DNA of 64,000 nucleotides from Methylocapsa sp. D3K7. Its GTDB lineage: Bacteria; Pseudomonadota; Alphaproteobacteria; Rhizobiales; Beijerinckiaceae. The notes under the pieces are model-generated. The model was not told the DNA's origin. It saw only the letters and a program-made list of their open reading frames with translations, and ran no database searches. Position numbers and translations under genes: made by a program. Each line of letters opens with the position of its first letter. The first letter of the stretch is position 1. This document shows, piece after piece, positions 34,892 to 44,109 of the stretch. The stretch lies in assembly GCF_029855125.1 (NCBI RefSeq), contig NZ_CP123229.1, forward strand, positions 992,001-1,056,000, in the 5' to 3' direction.

Positions 34892-35887
34892 TTATTTGCC
34901 GGTGACCAGCAGGATCTTGCCGAGGTGCGATGAGGATTCCATCATTTCATGCGCCTGGCGGGCTTGCTCGAGCGGGAACGTCGCGTGAATCAGCGGTTTG
35001 ACCGAACCGTCTTCGAGGAACGGCCAGATTTTTTCCCGCAGTGCCGTGGCGATCGTGGCTTTCTGGGCAACGGTGCGTGCCCGCAATGTCGAGCCGGTCA
35101 CCGTCAGACGGCGCAGCATGATGGGACGCAAATCGAAATTCTCAACGCTCGGCGATTGCAAAAATCCGATTTGAACAAGACGGCCTTCCGCCGCCATCAC
35201 GGACAGATTCTTTTGCAGATATGTTCCCCCGACCATGTCGAGCACGACATCGACACCATGTTTGCCAGCGATCTTTTTCACGTCTTCGACGAAGTCATGG
35301 GCTTTGTAATCGATTGCGAAATCGGCTCCTAGGGTTTTGCAAAAGGCGCATTTCGCGCTAGACCCGGCGGTCGCGATGACCCGCGCGCCATGCTGCTTAG
35401 CCAATTGAATCGCGGTCGAGCCGATGCCGCTCGATCCGCCATGGACGAGGAATGTTTCGCCGGGAGCCAGCCTGCCGCGTGTAAATACATTGTCGAAAAC
35501 CGTGAAATAATTTTCTGGAAGTCCGGCCGCGGCAACACTCCCCAAAATTTCCGGCACCGGCAGGCACAGCGGGGCATGCGCAAGCGCAAATTCGGCATAT
35601 CCCCCTGAACCAAGCAGTGCGCAGACTTCATCGCCCACACGAGGCGAGCGGACGCCTTCCCCAATCGCGACGACCCGGCCCGCGACCTCAAGCCCTGGAA
35701 TGGCGCTTTCGTCTGGCGGCGGAGGGTAGACACCTTGGCGTTGCAGACAATCGGGACGATTGATGCCCGCCGCCGCGACCTCGATCAAAACCTGGCCAGG
35801 ACCTGGTTTCGGCACCAGAGCCTCTTCGGTTCTTATGACGTCCGGCCCCCCCGCGCCATCAAAATATATCTGCTGCATCATGCGCAT
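34892..35887 (-). CDS. NAD(P)H quinone oxidoreductase (zeta-crystallin/PIG3 type)
   Basis: This 331-residue medium-chain dehydrogenase/reductase lacks catalytic zinc ligands. The N-terminal GroES-like domain shows GPGQVLIEVAAAGINRPDCL and QRQGVYPPPPDESAIPGLEV, typical of the PIG3/TIGR02824 quinone oxidoreductases. The nucleotide loop is FLVHGGSSGIGSTAIQLAKQ. The reaction is NADPH-dependent one-electron reduction of quinones. The start could be ATG 35887 or the ATG two codons later. It is followed upstream by the TauE-like gene in the same orientation with a 42-base gap. Confidence 0.92.
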   Translation of the reverse strand: MRMMQQIYFDGAGGPDVIRTEEALVPKPGPGQVLIEVAAAGINRPDCLQRQGVYPPPPDESAIPGLEVAGRVVAIGEGVRSPRVGDEVCALLGSGGYAEFALAHAPLCLPVPEILGSVAAAGLPENYFTVFDNVFTRGRLAPGETFLVHGGSSGIGSTAIQLAKQHGARVIATAGSSAKCAFCKTLGADFAIDYKAHDFVEDVKKIAGKHGVDVVLDMVGGTYLQKNLSVMAAEGRLVQIGFLQSPSVENFDLRPIMLRRLTVTGSTLRARTVAQKATIATALREKIWPFLEDGSVKPLIHATFPLEQARQAHEMMESSSHLGKILLVTGK

Positions 35888-35929
35888 GATACGTCTCTCT
35901 ACCGCTTTAAACCCACGAACACATGAAAC

Positions 35930-36679
35930 TCAGGCCGGTTTCACGAAGAAATAGACCGTCAGCACCAAGCCCATCGCTACGACGAAGCCCTTCGCGATAT
36001 GCGCTGGCACCCGCCGTGCCGTGTGCAAGCCTGCAAAACCTCCCGCCATCGCGGCAACCGCGACAAGAAGCGTCCAGTACCAATGAACGAGGCCGGCGGC
36101 GACGAAGGTTATCACGGCAGCGGCGTTCATCAGCGTCACGACAAGAATTTTTAGGCTGTTCATCAGCCACATATCGCGGAGCCCGAAAAAGGTGAAGGCG
36201 GAAAGCACAAGAATGCCTGCGCCGCCGCCAAAATAGCCGCCATAGAGCGCGACCAATCCTTGCACGGCAAAAATCCCGGTTCGATTGAGCCTAAATTTTT
36301 TGCCGCTGCTGGGCACAAAATGACCACCGGCGAAGACCGCTGTCGCGAACAGAATAAGCCAGGGCACAATCTTGCTGAAAACGGGTTGCGGCGTGATAAG
36401 CAGCAAAATGCCACCGAGGAAACCGCCTACAAGACTAATCCCTGCCAAAACCGGCACATTGACGCGGCTGTCCGCCGACGCCGCAGCAAGACCGTCGCGC
36501 GCCGCATAGCCCGTCGCGATTTGGCCGGGGAACAGTGCGACGGTGTTCGACGCATTAGCATCGATGGGCGGCAGGCCAGCGGCGATGAGCGCGGGAAAAG
36601 TGAGAAAGGTGCCGCCGCCAGCAACGGCGTTGATAAAGCCCGCCGCGAACGCCGCGACAGTCACGATGACAAAAATCAT
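35930..36679 (-). CDS. TauE/SafE-family membrane permease
   Basis: This is a 249-residue protein with about eight hydrophobic helices. The two half-repeats typical of TauE/SafE/DUF81 anion exporters are visible: AAGFINAVAGGGTFLTFPAL with NASNTVALFPGQIATGY, and VALYGGYFGGGAGILVLSAF with LKILVVTLMNAAAVITFVAA. Family members move sulfite, sulfonates or similar anions; the substrate here is unknown. It is in tandem with the quinone oxidoreductase gene. Confidence 0.9.
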   Translation of the reverse strand: MIFVIVTVAAFAAGFINAVAGGGTFLTFPALIAAGLPPIDANASNTVALFPGQIATGYAARDGLAAASADSRVNVPVLAGISLVGGFLGGILLLITPQPVFSKIVPWLILFATAVFAGGHFVPSSGKKFRLNRTGIFAVQGLVALYGGYFGGGAGILVLSAFTFFGLRDMWLMNSLKILVVTLMNAAAVITFVAAGLVHWYWTLLVAVAAMAGGFAGLHTARRVPAHIAKGFVVAMGLVLTVYFFVKPA

Positions 36680-36797
36680 TATACCGCCTAGTGCGCCCGA
36701 AGCGGCGCGCGAGCCATGTTATTGGCTCAGCGTAAAGCACAACAGGGTGAAAGCAAATAGCGGTTTCGCGGCTGCGATCAACTGGAAATGGAGGCAA

Positions 36798-38174
36798 CTA
36801 TTGCGTCAGCCGCGCGGCGGCAAGCGATTGGGCGAACATGGCTTGCATGGCATTGGTAATGTCGGATGGCGTATAGGCGGAGAAATAAAATCCAGGCGAC
36901 GCGCATTGTTGCAGCTTGGATGGAATGGTTGGAACGATGGCGTTGACCTTTCCGTCTTCATTATTCGCGAAGCTTGCGTTAGGGTTGGTGATCGGTTGAT
37001 AGGGAATGTAAAGAACCGCCACCGTGATCCCGCGATTTTTTAATGGCGTGCAGAGCGTGGGGTCCATATTTTGCGGCTGGGATCCCGTCCAGCTGTTCGA
37101 GGATGTCGTATAATATTGATTGTTGTCGGCGCCATCCGTCACCATAAAAACAAAGGGCTGCGGCTTGAGAGCCCCAGATCCATCGCCAACACTCGTGATA
37201 GCTGTATTCATCGCCGGAATAGCATTCTCAAAATGGGTGCCGCCGCTGCCATAGATGCTTGTCAACTGGCCCGTATCGAGCAAGCTACCAAGCGTTCCCG
37301 CCGCCGTTTGCGCTGCTGTTAAATTGTTCGAAATCGCATAAAGTGTGCCCATTTGTGAAATGAACGGATAGAGGCCGATGCGATATTGATTTGGGATCGT
37401 CATCGTTGACTTCGCCGTGCTCAGCATGGCCTGCACCGCCGAACCCACGGAATCCGCGCGCAGTGCGATATTGTTGGATCGCGCGAGACTATATCCCTGG
37501 CAGGTTTGCGAGGTGCTCGGCTTGGCGATCGTCGTGCACATTTTCTGGGAGAAGTGACAGGCGAACGTGCAGCCGCCAGGGTAAACATTTTTGTTGTCGG
37601 GACTGATCGCGGCAAGTTGCGTCTGGCCTGCAGTGGTGGTCGGAAGACCCATCGATCCGGAGACATCGAGGAGCAGATAAAAATCCAAATATTTGCCCAT
37701 GGTCAAGCTCGATGACGAGCTGCCATTGATATTGATACGGTTGATTCCAAAAATCGGTCCGAACGCATTCTGCGAGCTTGCCCGATAGGAGATGCTGGCG
37801 TTGAATGACTGGCCGGACCGTGCCATCGTCACGGCCGGTGTCGTCGCGAGATTGGCGGTTGATCCGGCGTTGATCTTGAAAACGTTCTGAGCCTGCGCCT
37901 TGCCAGCGGTGATCGCCGCCGCAGTCAACCCCGGATCCGTTTGTGTCGCAGAGTTTAACTCGATGTAGCTTTGCGCCGCGTTGATCGCAGCAATCGCCGC
38001 AGCATCGGAGGCGAGATCGAGCCGCGACTTTGCCGCGAGGGCATTATAATAATCAATCCCAAGTCCTGCCGTCCCGACAAGACCAAGCATGCTCAAGGCG
38101 GCGATCATCGCGACATTGCCGTGCTGGTCACCACGAAACCGTTTCCAAAATATCGAGACGATCGTTCGTTTCAT
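36798..38174 (-). CDS. TadG-like pilus-assembly protein with von Willebrand factor A domain
   Basis: This 458-residue protein has an N-terminal TadE/Flp-type signal (RGDQHGNVAMIAALSMLGLV then GTAGLGIDYYNALAAKSRLD), which ends in one membrane helix exposing the rest to the periplasm. The extracytoplasmic part has the metal-dependent adhesion site DVSGS within YLLLDVSGSMGLPTT, and FVMVTDGADNNQYYT, as in vWA domains. It is the last of three tandem Tad-like genes. No tadA, tadB/C, rcpA or flp pilin is in the window. Confidence 0.9.
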   Translation of the reverse strand: MKRTIVSIFWKRFRGDQHGNVAMIAALSMLGLVGTAGLGIDYYNALAAKSRLDLASDAAAIAAINAAQSYIELNSATQTDPGLTAAAITAGKAQAQNVFKINAGSTANLATTPAVTMARSGQSFNASISYRASSQNAFGPIFGINRININGSSSSSLTMGKYLDFYLLLDVSGSMGLPTTTAGQTQLAAISPDNKNVYPGGCTFACHFSQKMCTTIAKPSTSQTCQGYSLARSNNIALRADSVGSAVQAMLSTAKSTMTIPNQYRIGLYPFISQMGTLYAISNNLTAAQTAAGTLGSLLDTGQLTSIYGSGGTHFENAIPAMNTAITSVGDGSGALKPQPFVFMVTDGADNNQYYTTSSNSWTGSQPQNMDPTLCTPLKNRGITVAVLYIPYQPITNPNASFANNEDGKVNAIVPTIPSKLQQCASPGFYFSAYTPSDITNAMQAMFAQSLAAARLTQ

Positions 38175-38225
38175 GGTTTCGAGCCTCGTCCGCTTGCCAG
38201 AAAATGCCGTAAATGATGCCGCATG

Positions 38226-38909
38226 TCAGTAGCCAGGGCATTCGGCGCCGATCCCATCATCGCCGCTGACGGCCGCATATTTGATGAGCGGTACGTAGCG
38301 GGGAGATAGATAGGCGGAACGCGCGATGGGCACCGTACCGAAAAGACCAAAGCCAAAAATTGGCGTATAGCTGAACGCGATGTCGACGACGATGATTGAA
38401 CCGGGACCGAATACATCAGCGGGCAGCGTTGTCTTGCTTGGTGATGCCGTATCGGGAGCCGAAATCAAGGGCACCCCGCACGTTCGTTTATTGGGGCCGC
38501 TGTTCCAGACGACATTCGCGACGTAGCTGCAGTTTGACGTGCATGTCGAAGGATTCGGCGTGAAGACGACGCTCGCGATCGAGACCCCTATGTCATTGCC
38601 CCACGACACATGTTTTTGCACCGCGTCCTGCAGAATCTGCGGAAAGATCACCATGGTCGAGTCGACGGCAAAGTGGAGATCGACATAATTGACTGTCCCC
38701 GTTCCGTTTTGGGTCAGCATCTCGACGGCGGTCGTCGCGACCAATGTTACGCGACGGGCAAAAGTTATCAGTCGCGCCGCTTCCACCGACCCGAGCATCA
38801 AGATGACAAGAAGAGGCAAGACCAAAGCGAATTCGACTGCCGCGATGGCCTGCCGGGCACCCCAGAATTGCTTGAAAAGCTGCGGTACGCGGGGCGCGCT
38901 CTGGCGCAT
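38226..38909 (-). CDS. TadE-like minor pilin/pilus-assembly protein
   Basis: This 227-residue protein has the TadE signature near the N-terminus (RQAIAAVEFALVLPLLVILM, LGSVEAARLITFARRV), where the glutamate of VEFAL and the hydrophobic stretch mark prepilin-peptidase-like processing. The rest is extracytoplasmic with four or more cysteines (TCTSNCSYV). It starts one base after the stop of the upstream TadE gene and probably forms a structure with its two neighbours at the cell surface. Confidence 0.88.
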   Translation of the reverse strand: MRQSAPRVPQLFKQFWGARQAIAAVEFALVLPLLVILMLGSVEAARLITFARRVTLVATTAVEMLTQNGTGTVNYVDLHFAVDSTMVIFPQILQDAVQKHVSWGNDIGVSIASVVFTPNPSTCTSNCSYVANVVWNSGPNKRTCGVPLISAPDTASPSKTTLPADVFGPGSIIVVDIAFSYTPIFGFGLFGTVPIARSAYLSPRYVPLIKYAAVSGDDGIGAECPGY

Positions 38910-38910
38910 G

Positions 38911-39585
38911 TCAGCACCCCGCCGGCGGCGTATAGGACGATTGATAGGGTTCGTTCTTGAAGGCGGCGGCGGCCGAAACGAGTTTGACCGTCTTTCCGTT
39001 AAAGGTCGCGGTCACAGCGGGCAGCCAGACCGCGCCAATGAGGGGCATCGCATAAATGATTTGCAAATACACATATTGACCGCTGCCGCCAGGGCAGAAT
39101 GCGGTCTGATTATTGTCGAGCGGTGGCATAAGAATCGCGGTCTGCGCGGCGTTGACGAAAGAATAAAATCCGCCCGGATAGGCCGCCTCGGAAAACGTCC
39201 GGATATTTACGATGACATTTCCGCAAGGCATCGTCGCGGGAAGTTGCGGACAGAGCAAATTGGTTCTGAATTGCGCCGCCGTCAGACTGCCGTTTTGCAC
39301 CGAGCCGGTCATGATCTTGCGGGCGGCGGCTTGAGCCGCCTGGTCGAGCATCGCAGAAGAATAAACGAACAGCGCGCTTTGAAAAATCTCGAGGACCATC
39401 AACAGAAAAGGCGCACCGATCATGGCGAATTCGACCGCAACCACAGCGGTCCGCGCGCGGATAAACTCCCGGGCGTTGCGCGGGGGTGCACGGCCAGAAC
39501 CTTGGCAAGAATCAATGCCCTGATGGGTCACCCGGGTTGCTTTGGAAAATATATATCGTAAATATTCGGGGATTAATGAGCGCAT
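38911..39585 (-). CDS. TadE-like minor pilin/pilus-assembly protein
   Basis: This is a protein of about 224 residues with the TadE signature RTAVVAVEFAMIGAPFLLMV followed by FQSALFVYSSAMLDQAAQAA. The extracytoplasmic part contains paired cysteines (LLCPQLPATMPCGNV). The start is ATG 39585; a GTG two codons upstream is possible. It is the first of the three-gene leftward Tad-like unit and is preceded by an AT-rich region that should hold the promoter. Confidence 0.87.
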   Translation of the reverse strand: MRSLIPEYLRYIFSKATRVTHQGIDSCQGSGRAPPRNAREFIRARTAVVAVEFAMIGAPFLLMVLEIFQSALFVYSSAMLDQAAQAAARKIMTGSVQNGSLTAAQFRTNLLCPQLPATMPCGNVIVNIRTFSEAAYPGGFYSFVNAAQTAILMPPLDNNQTAFCPGGSGQYVYLQIIYAMPLIGAVWLPAVTATFNGKTVKLVSAAAAFKNEPYQSSYTPPAGC

Positions 39586-39591
39586 TATCAC

Positions 39592-39904
39592 TTTTAGTAA
39601 TTAAGCAAATCCGCCATCGTTATCAAAGCATGTAATCTCTCTTAATATACAGGCGCCTCTAATTGTTCGTTGATGTAATACTTATAATTCAATTGATTTT
39701 CTTGTCAGAGAAGTTCGTTTCGTGCGATTTCATTGACCGCTGCCAGAGTGAAGGTGCGATCCGTAGGGAAATGAGCGTCATCCACCGCTCAAAGAATTCC
39801 GGTTCTGGCAATAAATGATTAATGGCACTACAGTTAGGAGATGTTTCCGGGTCGCGCCGCCTTCGCGGCGGATTTCTGGTTTTCCCTGGATTCAGGAGCT
39901 TGCC
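39592..39904. promoter_or_regulatory. AT-rich divergent intergenic region
   Basis: About 310 bases between the leftward Tad-like unit and the rightward PuuD-like gene. The half nearer the Tad genes (39540-39720) is clearly more AT-rich than the surroundings, as expected for promoters. No operator-like repeat or family-like open frame was found. Confidence 0.5.
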
Positions 39905-40498
39905 ATGGCTGAGATCGATGCCACCATTTCGAACATCCTCGAAAAACTCTCTGCTATCCTCGAAAAACCCTATCGCGCCATAGGCCTTGGCGCCGCGCTC
40001 GCCTTCTTGATTCTCCTGCTCTATCATCACTCAGAGATTGGAAGCGGCTTTTTCGGACCGTTCTTCACCTTCCTGCATGTCGTCTCGGGAATTACCTGGA
40101 TCGGGCTTCTCTATTATTTCAACCTGGTGCAAATTCCGATCGTGCCGACACTTCCCGCCGAATTGAAACCCGCCATTGGCAAATACATCGCGCCCGAAGC
40201 TTTGTTCTGGTTCCGATGGTCGGCGCTGGCCACGGTTGTGACGGGACTCATTGTTTTTTCAAGCAGCACTGCAGCCAAGAACTTCACCATCATAACCGGA
40301 GCCATCCTGGGCCTCATCATGGCCTACAACGTCTGGATGATCATTTGGCCGAACCAGAAGAAAGTGCTCGGCTTGGTTCCCGCCGAGGACGACGAAAAGC
40401 TCAAGGCCGCGCGTCTTGCAATGCTCACGTCGCGTGCCAACTTTGTCCTGTCGCTGCCGATGCTTTATTGCATGGTCGTGGCACGGTTCGTCGCGTGA
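39905..40498 (+). CDS. PuuD-like urate hydroxylase N-terminal membrane protein
   Basis: This 197-residue protein has about five membrane helices and resembles the Urate_ox_N part of urate hydroxylase PuuD: LGAALAFLILLLYHHSEIGS, FFTFLHVVSGITWIGLLYYF, FWFRWSALATVVTGLIVFSS and IMAYNVWMIIWPNQKKVLGL. The C-terminal cytochrome c part of full PuuD is absent, and no purine genes are nearby, so urate oxidation is not assured. ATG 39905 follows GGAGCTTGCC; the longer upstream frame is rejected. Confidence 0.82.
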   Translation: MAEIDATISNILEKLSAILEKPYRAIGLGAALAFLILLLYHHSEIGSGFFGPFFTFLHVVSGITWIGLLYYFNLVQIPIVPTLPAELKPAIGKYIAPEALFWFRWSALATVVTGLIVFSSSTAAKNFTIITGAILGLIMAYNVWMIIWPNQKKVLGLVPAEDDEKLKAARLAMLTSRANFVLSLPMLYCMVVARFVA

Positions 40499-40560
40499 AT
40501 TTCTGGAACGTCTCAATCAGGATGGCGCGACGTATGCCGCTTGGCAATGCCGCGCCGCCT

Positions 40561-42399
40561 CTATTCCACGGTGACGCTTTTTGCCAGATTGCGCGGCTGA
40601 TCGGCATCCTTGCCCATGGTGATCGCGGTATGATAGGCGATCAGTTGGATGGGCACAGCATAGACCATCGCGGCGAACTGCGGTGCGACATCCTGCATCA
40701 CGATTGACGCGGCCGCCTCGCTGGCAAAATCGCGCGCGAGTTTGCTGTCACCAATCAGGATCAGCCTGCCGCCGCGGGCCGCGACTTCCTGCATGTTCGA
40801 GATCGTTTTTTCGAGCACTCCATCATTGGGCGCGATGACTATCACGGGCATATCCTGATCGATGAGCGCGATCGGCCCGTGTTTCAATTCGCCCGCCGCA
40901 TAGCCTTCGGCATGAATGTACGAAATTTCCTTGAGTTTCAGCGCCCCTTCCAGCGCCAAGGGATAGGAGGTCCCGCGGCCCAGATACAGCACGTCGCGCA
41001 TCCTGGCGATGTCGCGCGCCAACACTTCGACCGCGCTTTCGCATTTGAGCGCTTGAGAGATCAGTCCAGGAATCGCGATGAGTTCCGAGACGAGCCGTGC
41101 CTCCGTCTTTTCATCGATCGTGCCGCGCGCCCGCCCGAAAGCCAGCGCAAGACATGCAAGAACCGCGAGCTGGCAGGTGAAGGCTTTTGTCGATGCGACG
41201 CCGATTTCCGGTCCCGCGAGAGTCGGCGCGAGAATATCGCTCTCACGGGCGATCGTCGACGTTGCCTCATTCACGACCCCAACGATCGTTTGTCCCTTCG
41301 CCTTGGCGGCGCGCAGACTTGCCAAGGTATCGGCTGTCTCGCCGGATTGCGAAACCAGCAGCAGCAGCCCTCCTGGTTCGAGGGGCGGATCGCGATAACG
41401 GAATTCCGACGCGATTTCGACATCGACCGGCAGTCGGGCAAAGCGCTCAAACCAATATTTGGCGGTGAGCCCGGCGTAATAGGCGGTGCCGCAACCGCAG
41501 ATCGTCAACCGCCGGAGCGCGGCAATATCGACGGGGAACACAAAAGGCAACGCCGTGCGGCCAGCAGACATATCGAGATAATGCGCAAGGGTCCGGGCGA
41601 TCACCTCTGGCTGTTCGTGGATTTCCTTTGCCATGAAATGCCGGTAGTTGCCCTTGTCGGCCAACAGCGCCGACGCTGGTGACTTGATCCTGCGTCTCTC
41701 CGCTGGTCTGCCAGCGGAGTCGAAAAAACTGGCCGACTCATGGGTCAAGACGAGAAAGTCGCCGTCCTCCAGATAAGCGATCGACGAGGTGAAAGGCGCA
41801 AGCGCGAGGGCATCGGAGCCGAGAAACATTTCACCAGCTCTGTCGCCTTCGCCAAAGCCCACGGCGAGCGGGGCGCCGCGGCTGGCACCGATCAAGAGAT
41901 CGTCCTCGCCCTCGAAAATCAAGGCGAGCGCAAAAGCCCCCTTGAGCCGCGGCATGCTCGAAGCCACGGCCTCGACCGGGCCGAGGCCGCTACACATCGC
42001 GTCGCTCACCAAATGGGCAATGACTTCCGAGTCGGTTTCGGTCAAAAATTCATGACCTTTGGCTTGCAATTCGGCGCGGAGTTCGCGGAAATTTTCGATG
42101 ATCCCGTTGTGCACGACCCCGACATTGGCATTGATGTGCGGATGCGCGTTGTTTTCGGTTGGCCGTCCATGCGTCGCCCAGCGGGTGTGTCCGATTCCAA
42201 CGTGCCCGCCGAGCGGTTCGGCGGCGAGGCGAACCTCCAAATTTTTGAGCTTTCCGCTCACCCTGCGACGGGTCAGCCGGCCCGCTTCCAAAGTCGCGAT
42301 GCCAGCGGAATCATAACCGCGATATTCGAGCCGCTTGAGCCCTTCCAGAATCGAAGCCGCAACCGGCCCCTTGCCTAGCATCGCAACGATTCCGCACAT
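40561..42399 (-). CDS. glmS: Glutamine-fructose-6-phosphate aminotransferase (isomerizing)
   Basis: This 612-residue enzyme makes glucosamine-6-phosphate from fructose-6-phosphate and glutamine, the first step to UDP-GlcNAc. The N-terminal glutaminase begins MCGIVAMLGKGPVAAS with the nucleophile Cys2, and contains GHVGIGHTRWATHGRPTENN. The isomerase half has two SIS domains (LLLVSQSGETADTLASLRAA; YLGRGTSYPLALEGALKLKE) and ends DADQPRNLAKSVTVE, the expected tail. Its start overlaps the glmU stop by one base (TAATG). No glmS ribozyme or obvious leader lies upstream because glmU abuts it. Confidence 0.98.
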   Translation of the reverse strand: MCGIVAMLGKGPVAASILEGLKRLEYRGYDSAGIATLEAGRLTRRRVSGKLKNLEVRLAAEPLGGHVGIGHTRWATHGRPTENNAHPHINANVGVVHNGIIENFRELRAELQAKGHEFLTETDSEVIAHLVSDAMCSGLGPVEAVASSMPRLKGAFALALIFEGEDDLLIGASRGAPLAVGFGEGDRAGEMFLGSDALALAPFTSSIAYLEDGDFLVLTHESASFFDSAGRPAERRRIKSPASALLADKGNYRHFMAKEIHEQPEVIARTLAHYLDMSAGRTALPFVFPVDIAALRRLTICGCGTAYYAGLTAKYWFERFARLPVDVEIASEFRYRDPPLEPGGLLLLVSQSGETADTLASLRAAKAKGQTIVGVVNEATSTIARESDILAPTLAGPEIGVASTKAFTCQLAVLACLALAFGRARGTIDEKTEARLVSELIAIPGLISQALKCESAVEVLARDIARMRDVLYLGRGTSYPLALEGALKLKEISYIHAEGYAAGELKHGPIALIDQDMPVIVIAPNDGVLEKTISNMQEVAARGGRLILIGDSKLARDFASEAAASIVMQDVAPQFAAMVYAVPIQLIAYHTAITMGKDADQPRNLAKSVTVE

Positions 42400-43823
42400 T
42401 AAAAGTCATCTTTCGATTTGCCGCTCGAGGAAGCGCCCGCCGCTTTTGGTTCCTCCATCGACGACCCCGGCTCCTTCCGTTTGTGCCGGAACAGGCTGGC
42501 CCAATCAGGTTTTTCGATTTGCCGGGCGCGGCCGAGAGCGAGCGCATCGGCCGCGACGTCCTTGGTGATCACCGACCCAGACCCGATATAGGCACCCTCG
42601 CCGATTTTCACGGGCGCAACCAATGCACTGTTCGAGCCGATGAACGCATGCGCGCCGATCTCCGTGCGGTATTTGGAAAAGCCATCATAATTGCAAATAA
42701 TCGTCCCGGCGCCGATATTCGTTTTGGCCCCAATGGTCGCGTCCCCAATATAGCTCAAGTGGTTTATTTTGGTTCCGGCGCCAACCTCGGACGCTTTCAC
42801 CTCGACGAAATTGCCGATTCGAACATCTTGTGAGAGCTCGGTGCCCGGACGCAGACGTGCGAAAGGGCCGATCACTGCGTTTGTTCCGATCGTCGCGCCC
42901 TCCAAATACGAAAATGAGCGGACAGTGCTGCCTTCGCCGACTCTGACCCCGGGACCGAAGACAACGTGCGGTTCGATGACCACGTCACGGCCAAGCACCG
43001 TGTCAAAGGCCAGGGTCACGCTCCCCGGATCCAGCAAAGTCGCGCCCTCCTGCATCGCTTTTGTCCGGAGCCGCATCTGCAGAATGGCCTCGGCGTCGGC
43101 GAGTTGCGCACGGTCATTGACGCCAAGCACCTCATCGACCGCAGCGATCGAAGCGGTAACATTGAGACCGCGCGCCCTCGCGGCAGTGACAACATCGGTC
43201 AAATAAAATTCTTTCTGGCTATTGGCGTTGCCAATCGCATCGAGCAAGGCAAGAGCGCGGTTCCCTTCAAGCGCCATCAGACCGGCATTGCAGGTTTCGA
43301 TGGTCCGTTCCGCCTCGCTCGCGTCGCGGTCCTCCCGGATCGCGATCAGCGCGTCATTCTCCAGGATAAACCGTCCATAGCCAGCCGGTTTCGAGGTCTT
43401 AAAACCCAGCGCCACAACCGCGTTTTGCCCGCCCCGAAGCGCTTGCCGCATCTTGGCGAATGTTTGCGGCCGCACCAACGGCGTATCCGCAAAAACGATA
43501 AGAAGATCGTCATAACCCTTGGCGATCGCCGCGCGCGCCGCGAGGACGGCGTGTGCGGTTCCAAGCCGCTCCGTCTGGATCGCGATCTCGGCGCTCGCCG
43601 CGATTGCCTTGGTTTCGGCGGCCACTGCGGCGTGGCTGGGTCCCACGACGACGACAATCTTGTCCGTGCCCGCCTCCGCCAGGGAGTGCAAGACATGGGC
43701 AAGCATCGACCGGCCCGCAAGCTTGTGCAAAACCTTTGGCTGCGCCGAGCACATCCGCAAGCTTTCTCCCGCCGCTAGGACCACGGCGAGACAGGTTCGG
43801 TCTGGAAGATTGGGAGGAGGCAT
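42399..43823 (-). CDS. glmU: Bifunctional UDP-GlcNAc pyrophosphorylase / GlcN-1-P acetyltransferase
   Basis: This 474-residue enzyme catalyses the last two steps to UDP-GlcNAc. The N-terminal uridyltransferase starts CLAVVLAAGESLRMCSAQPK VLH; the usual GxGTRM motif reads GESLRM here, with the key Arg and Lys kept. The C-terminal left-handed beta-helix shows the hexapeptide repeats (VFGPGVRVGEGSTVRSFSYL; GDATIGAKTNIGAGTIICNY). ATG 43823 follows GGAGG on the minus strand. It is cotranscribed with glmS, one base overlapping. Confidence 0.96.
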   Translation of the reverse strand: MPPPNLPDRTCLAVVLAAGESLRMCSAQPKVLHKLAGRSMLAHVLHSLAEAGTDKIVVVVGPSHAAVAAETKAIAASAEIAIQTERLGTAHAVLAARAAIAKGYDDLLIVFADTPLVRPQTFAKMRQALRGGQNAVVALGFKTSKPAGYGRFILENDALIAIREDRDASEAERTIETCNAGLMALEGNRALALLDAIGNANSQKEFYLTDVVTAARARGLNVTASIAAVDEVLGVNDRAQLADAEAILQMRLRTKAMQEGATLLDPGSVTLAFDTVLGRDVVIEPHVVFGPGVRVGEGSTVRSFSYLEGATIGTNAVIGPFARLRPGTELSQDVRIGNFVEVKASEVGAGTKINHLSYIGDATIGAKTNIGAGTIICNYDGFSKYRTEIGAHAFIGSNSALVAPVKIGEGAYIGSGSVITKDVAADALALGRARQIEKPDWASLFRHKRKEPGSSMEEPKAAGASSSGKSKDDF

Positions 43824-44109
43824 GAACAAATTTCTCCGCAGGCTGAGAGCTTGCGCATGGGTGGCGCAAGGCCCTCCGTCTATACTCGCAAAATTGACCA
43901 AAATAGCGAATGTGCGTGCACCGCCGCGCCCCGCCACCGCGCGGGAATTTTTCTGGCCGGACGAGTCGAATCGTCTGGAAGGTGTTTATGATTATTGGCC
44001 CGAAAAGACCAAGAAGGGAACTTACGTTCGCCAGATTATCCGCTATAGAGAACGGGTGTAAGTGTTTTTTGAGGTCGCGGCGCCGCAGCGCGCCGTCCAA
44101 GTCGGTTTC

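Noticed and set aside
43822..44061. A 79-residue plus-strand frame ending just before opgD (MNKFLRRLRACAWVAQGPP...)
   Set aside because: Its ATG overlaps the glmU start codon on the opposite strand and its frame continues open through antisense glmU, so it is more likely a chance frame. The last part (VYDYWPEKTKKGTYVRQ) does look somewhat protein-like, so it is recorded here.
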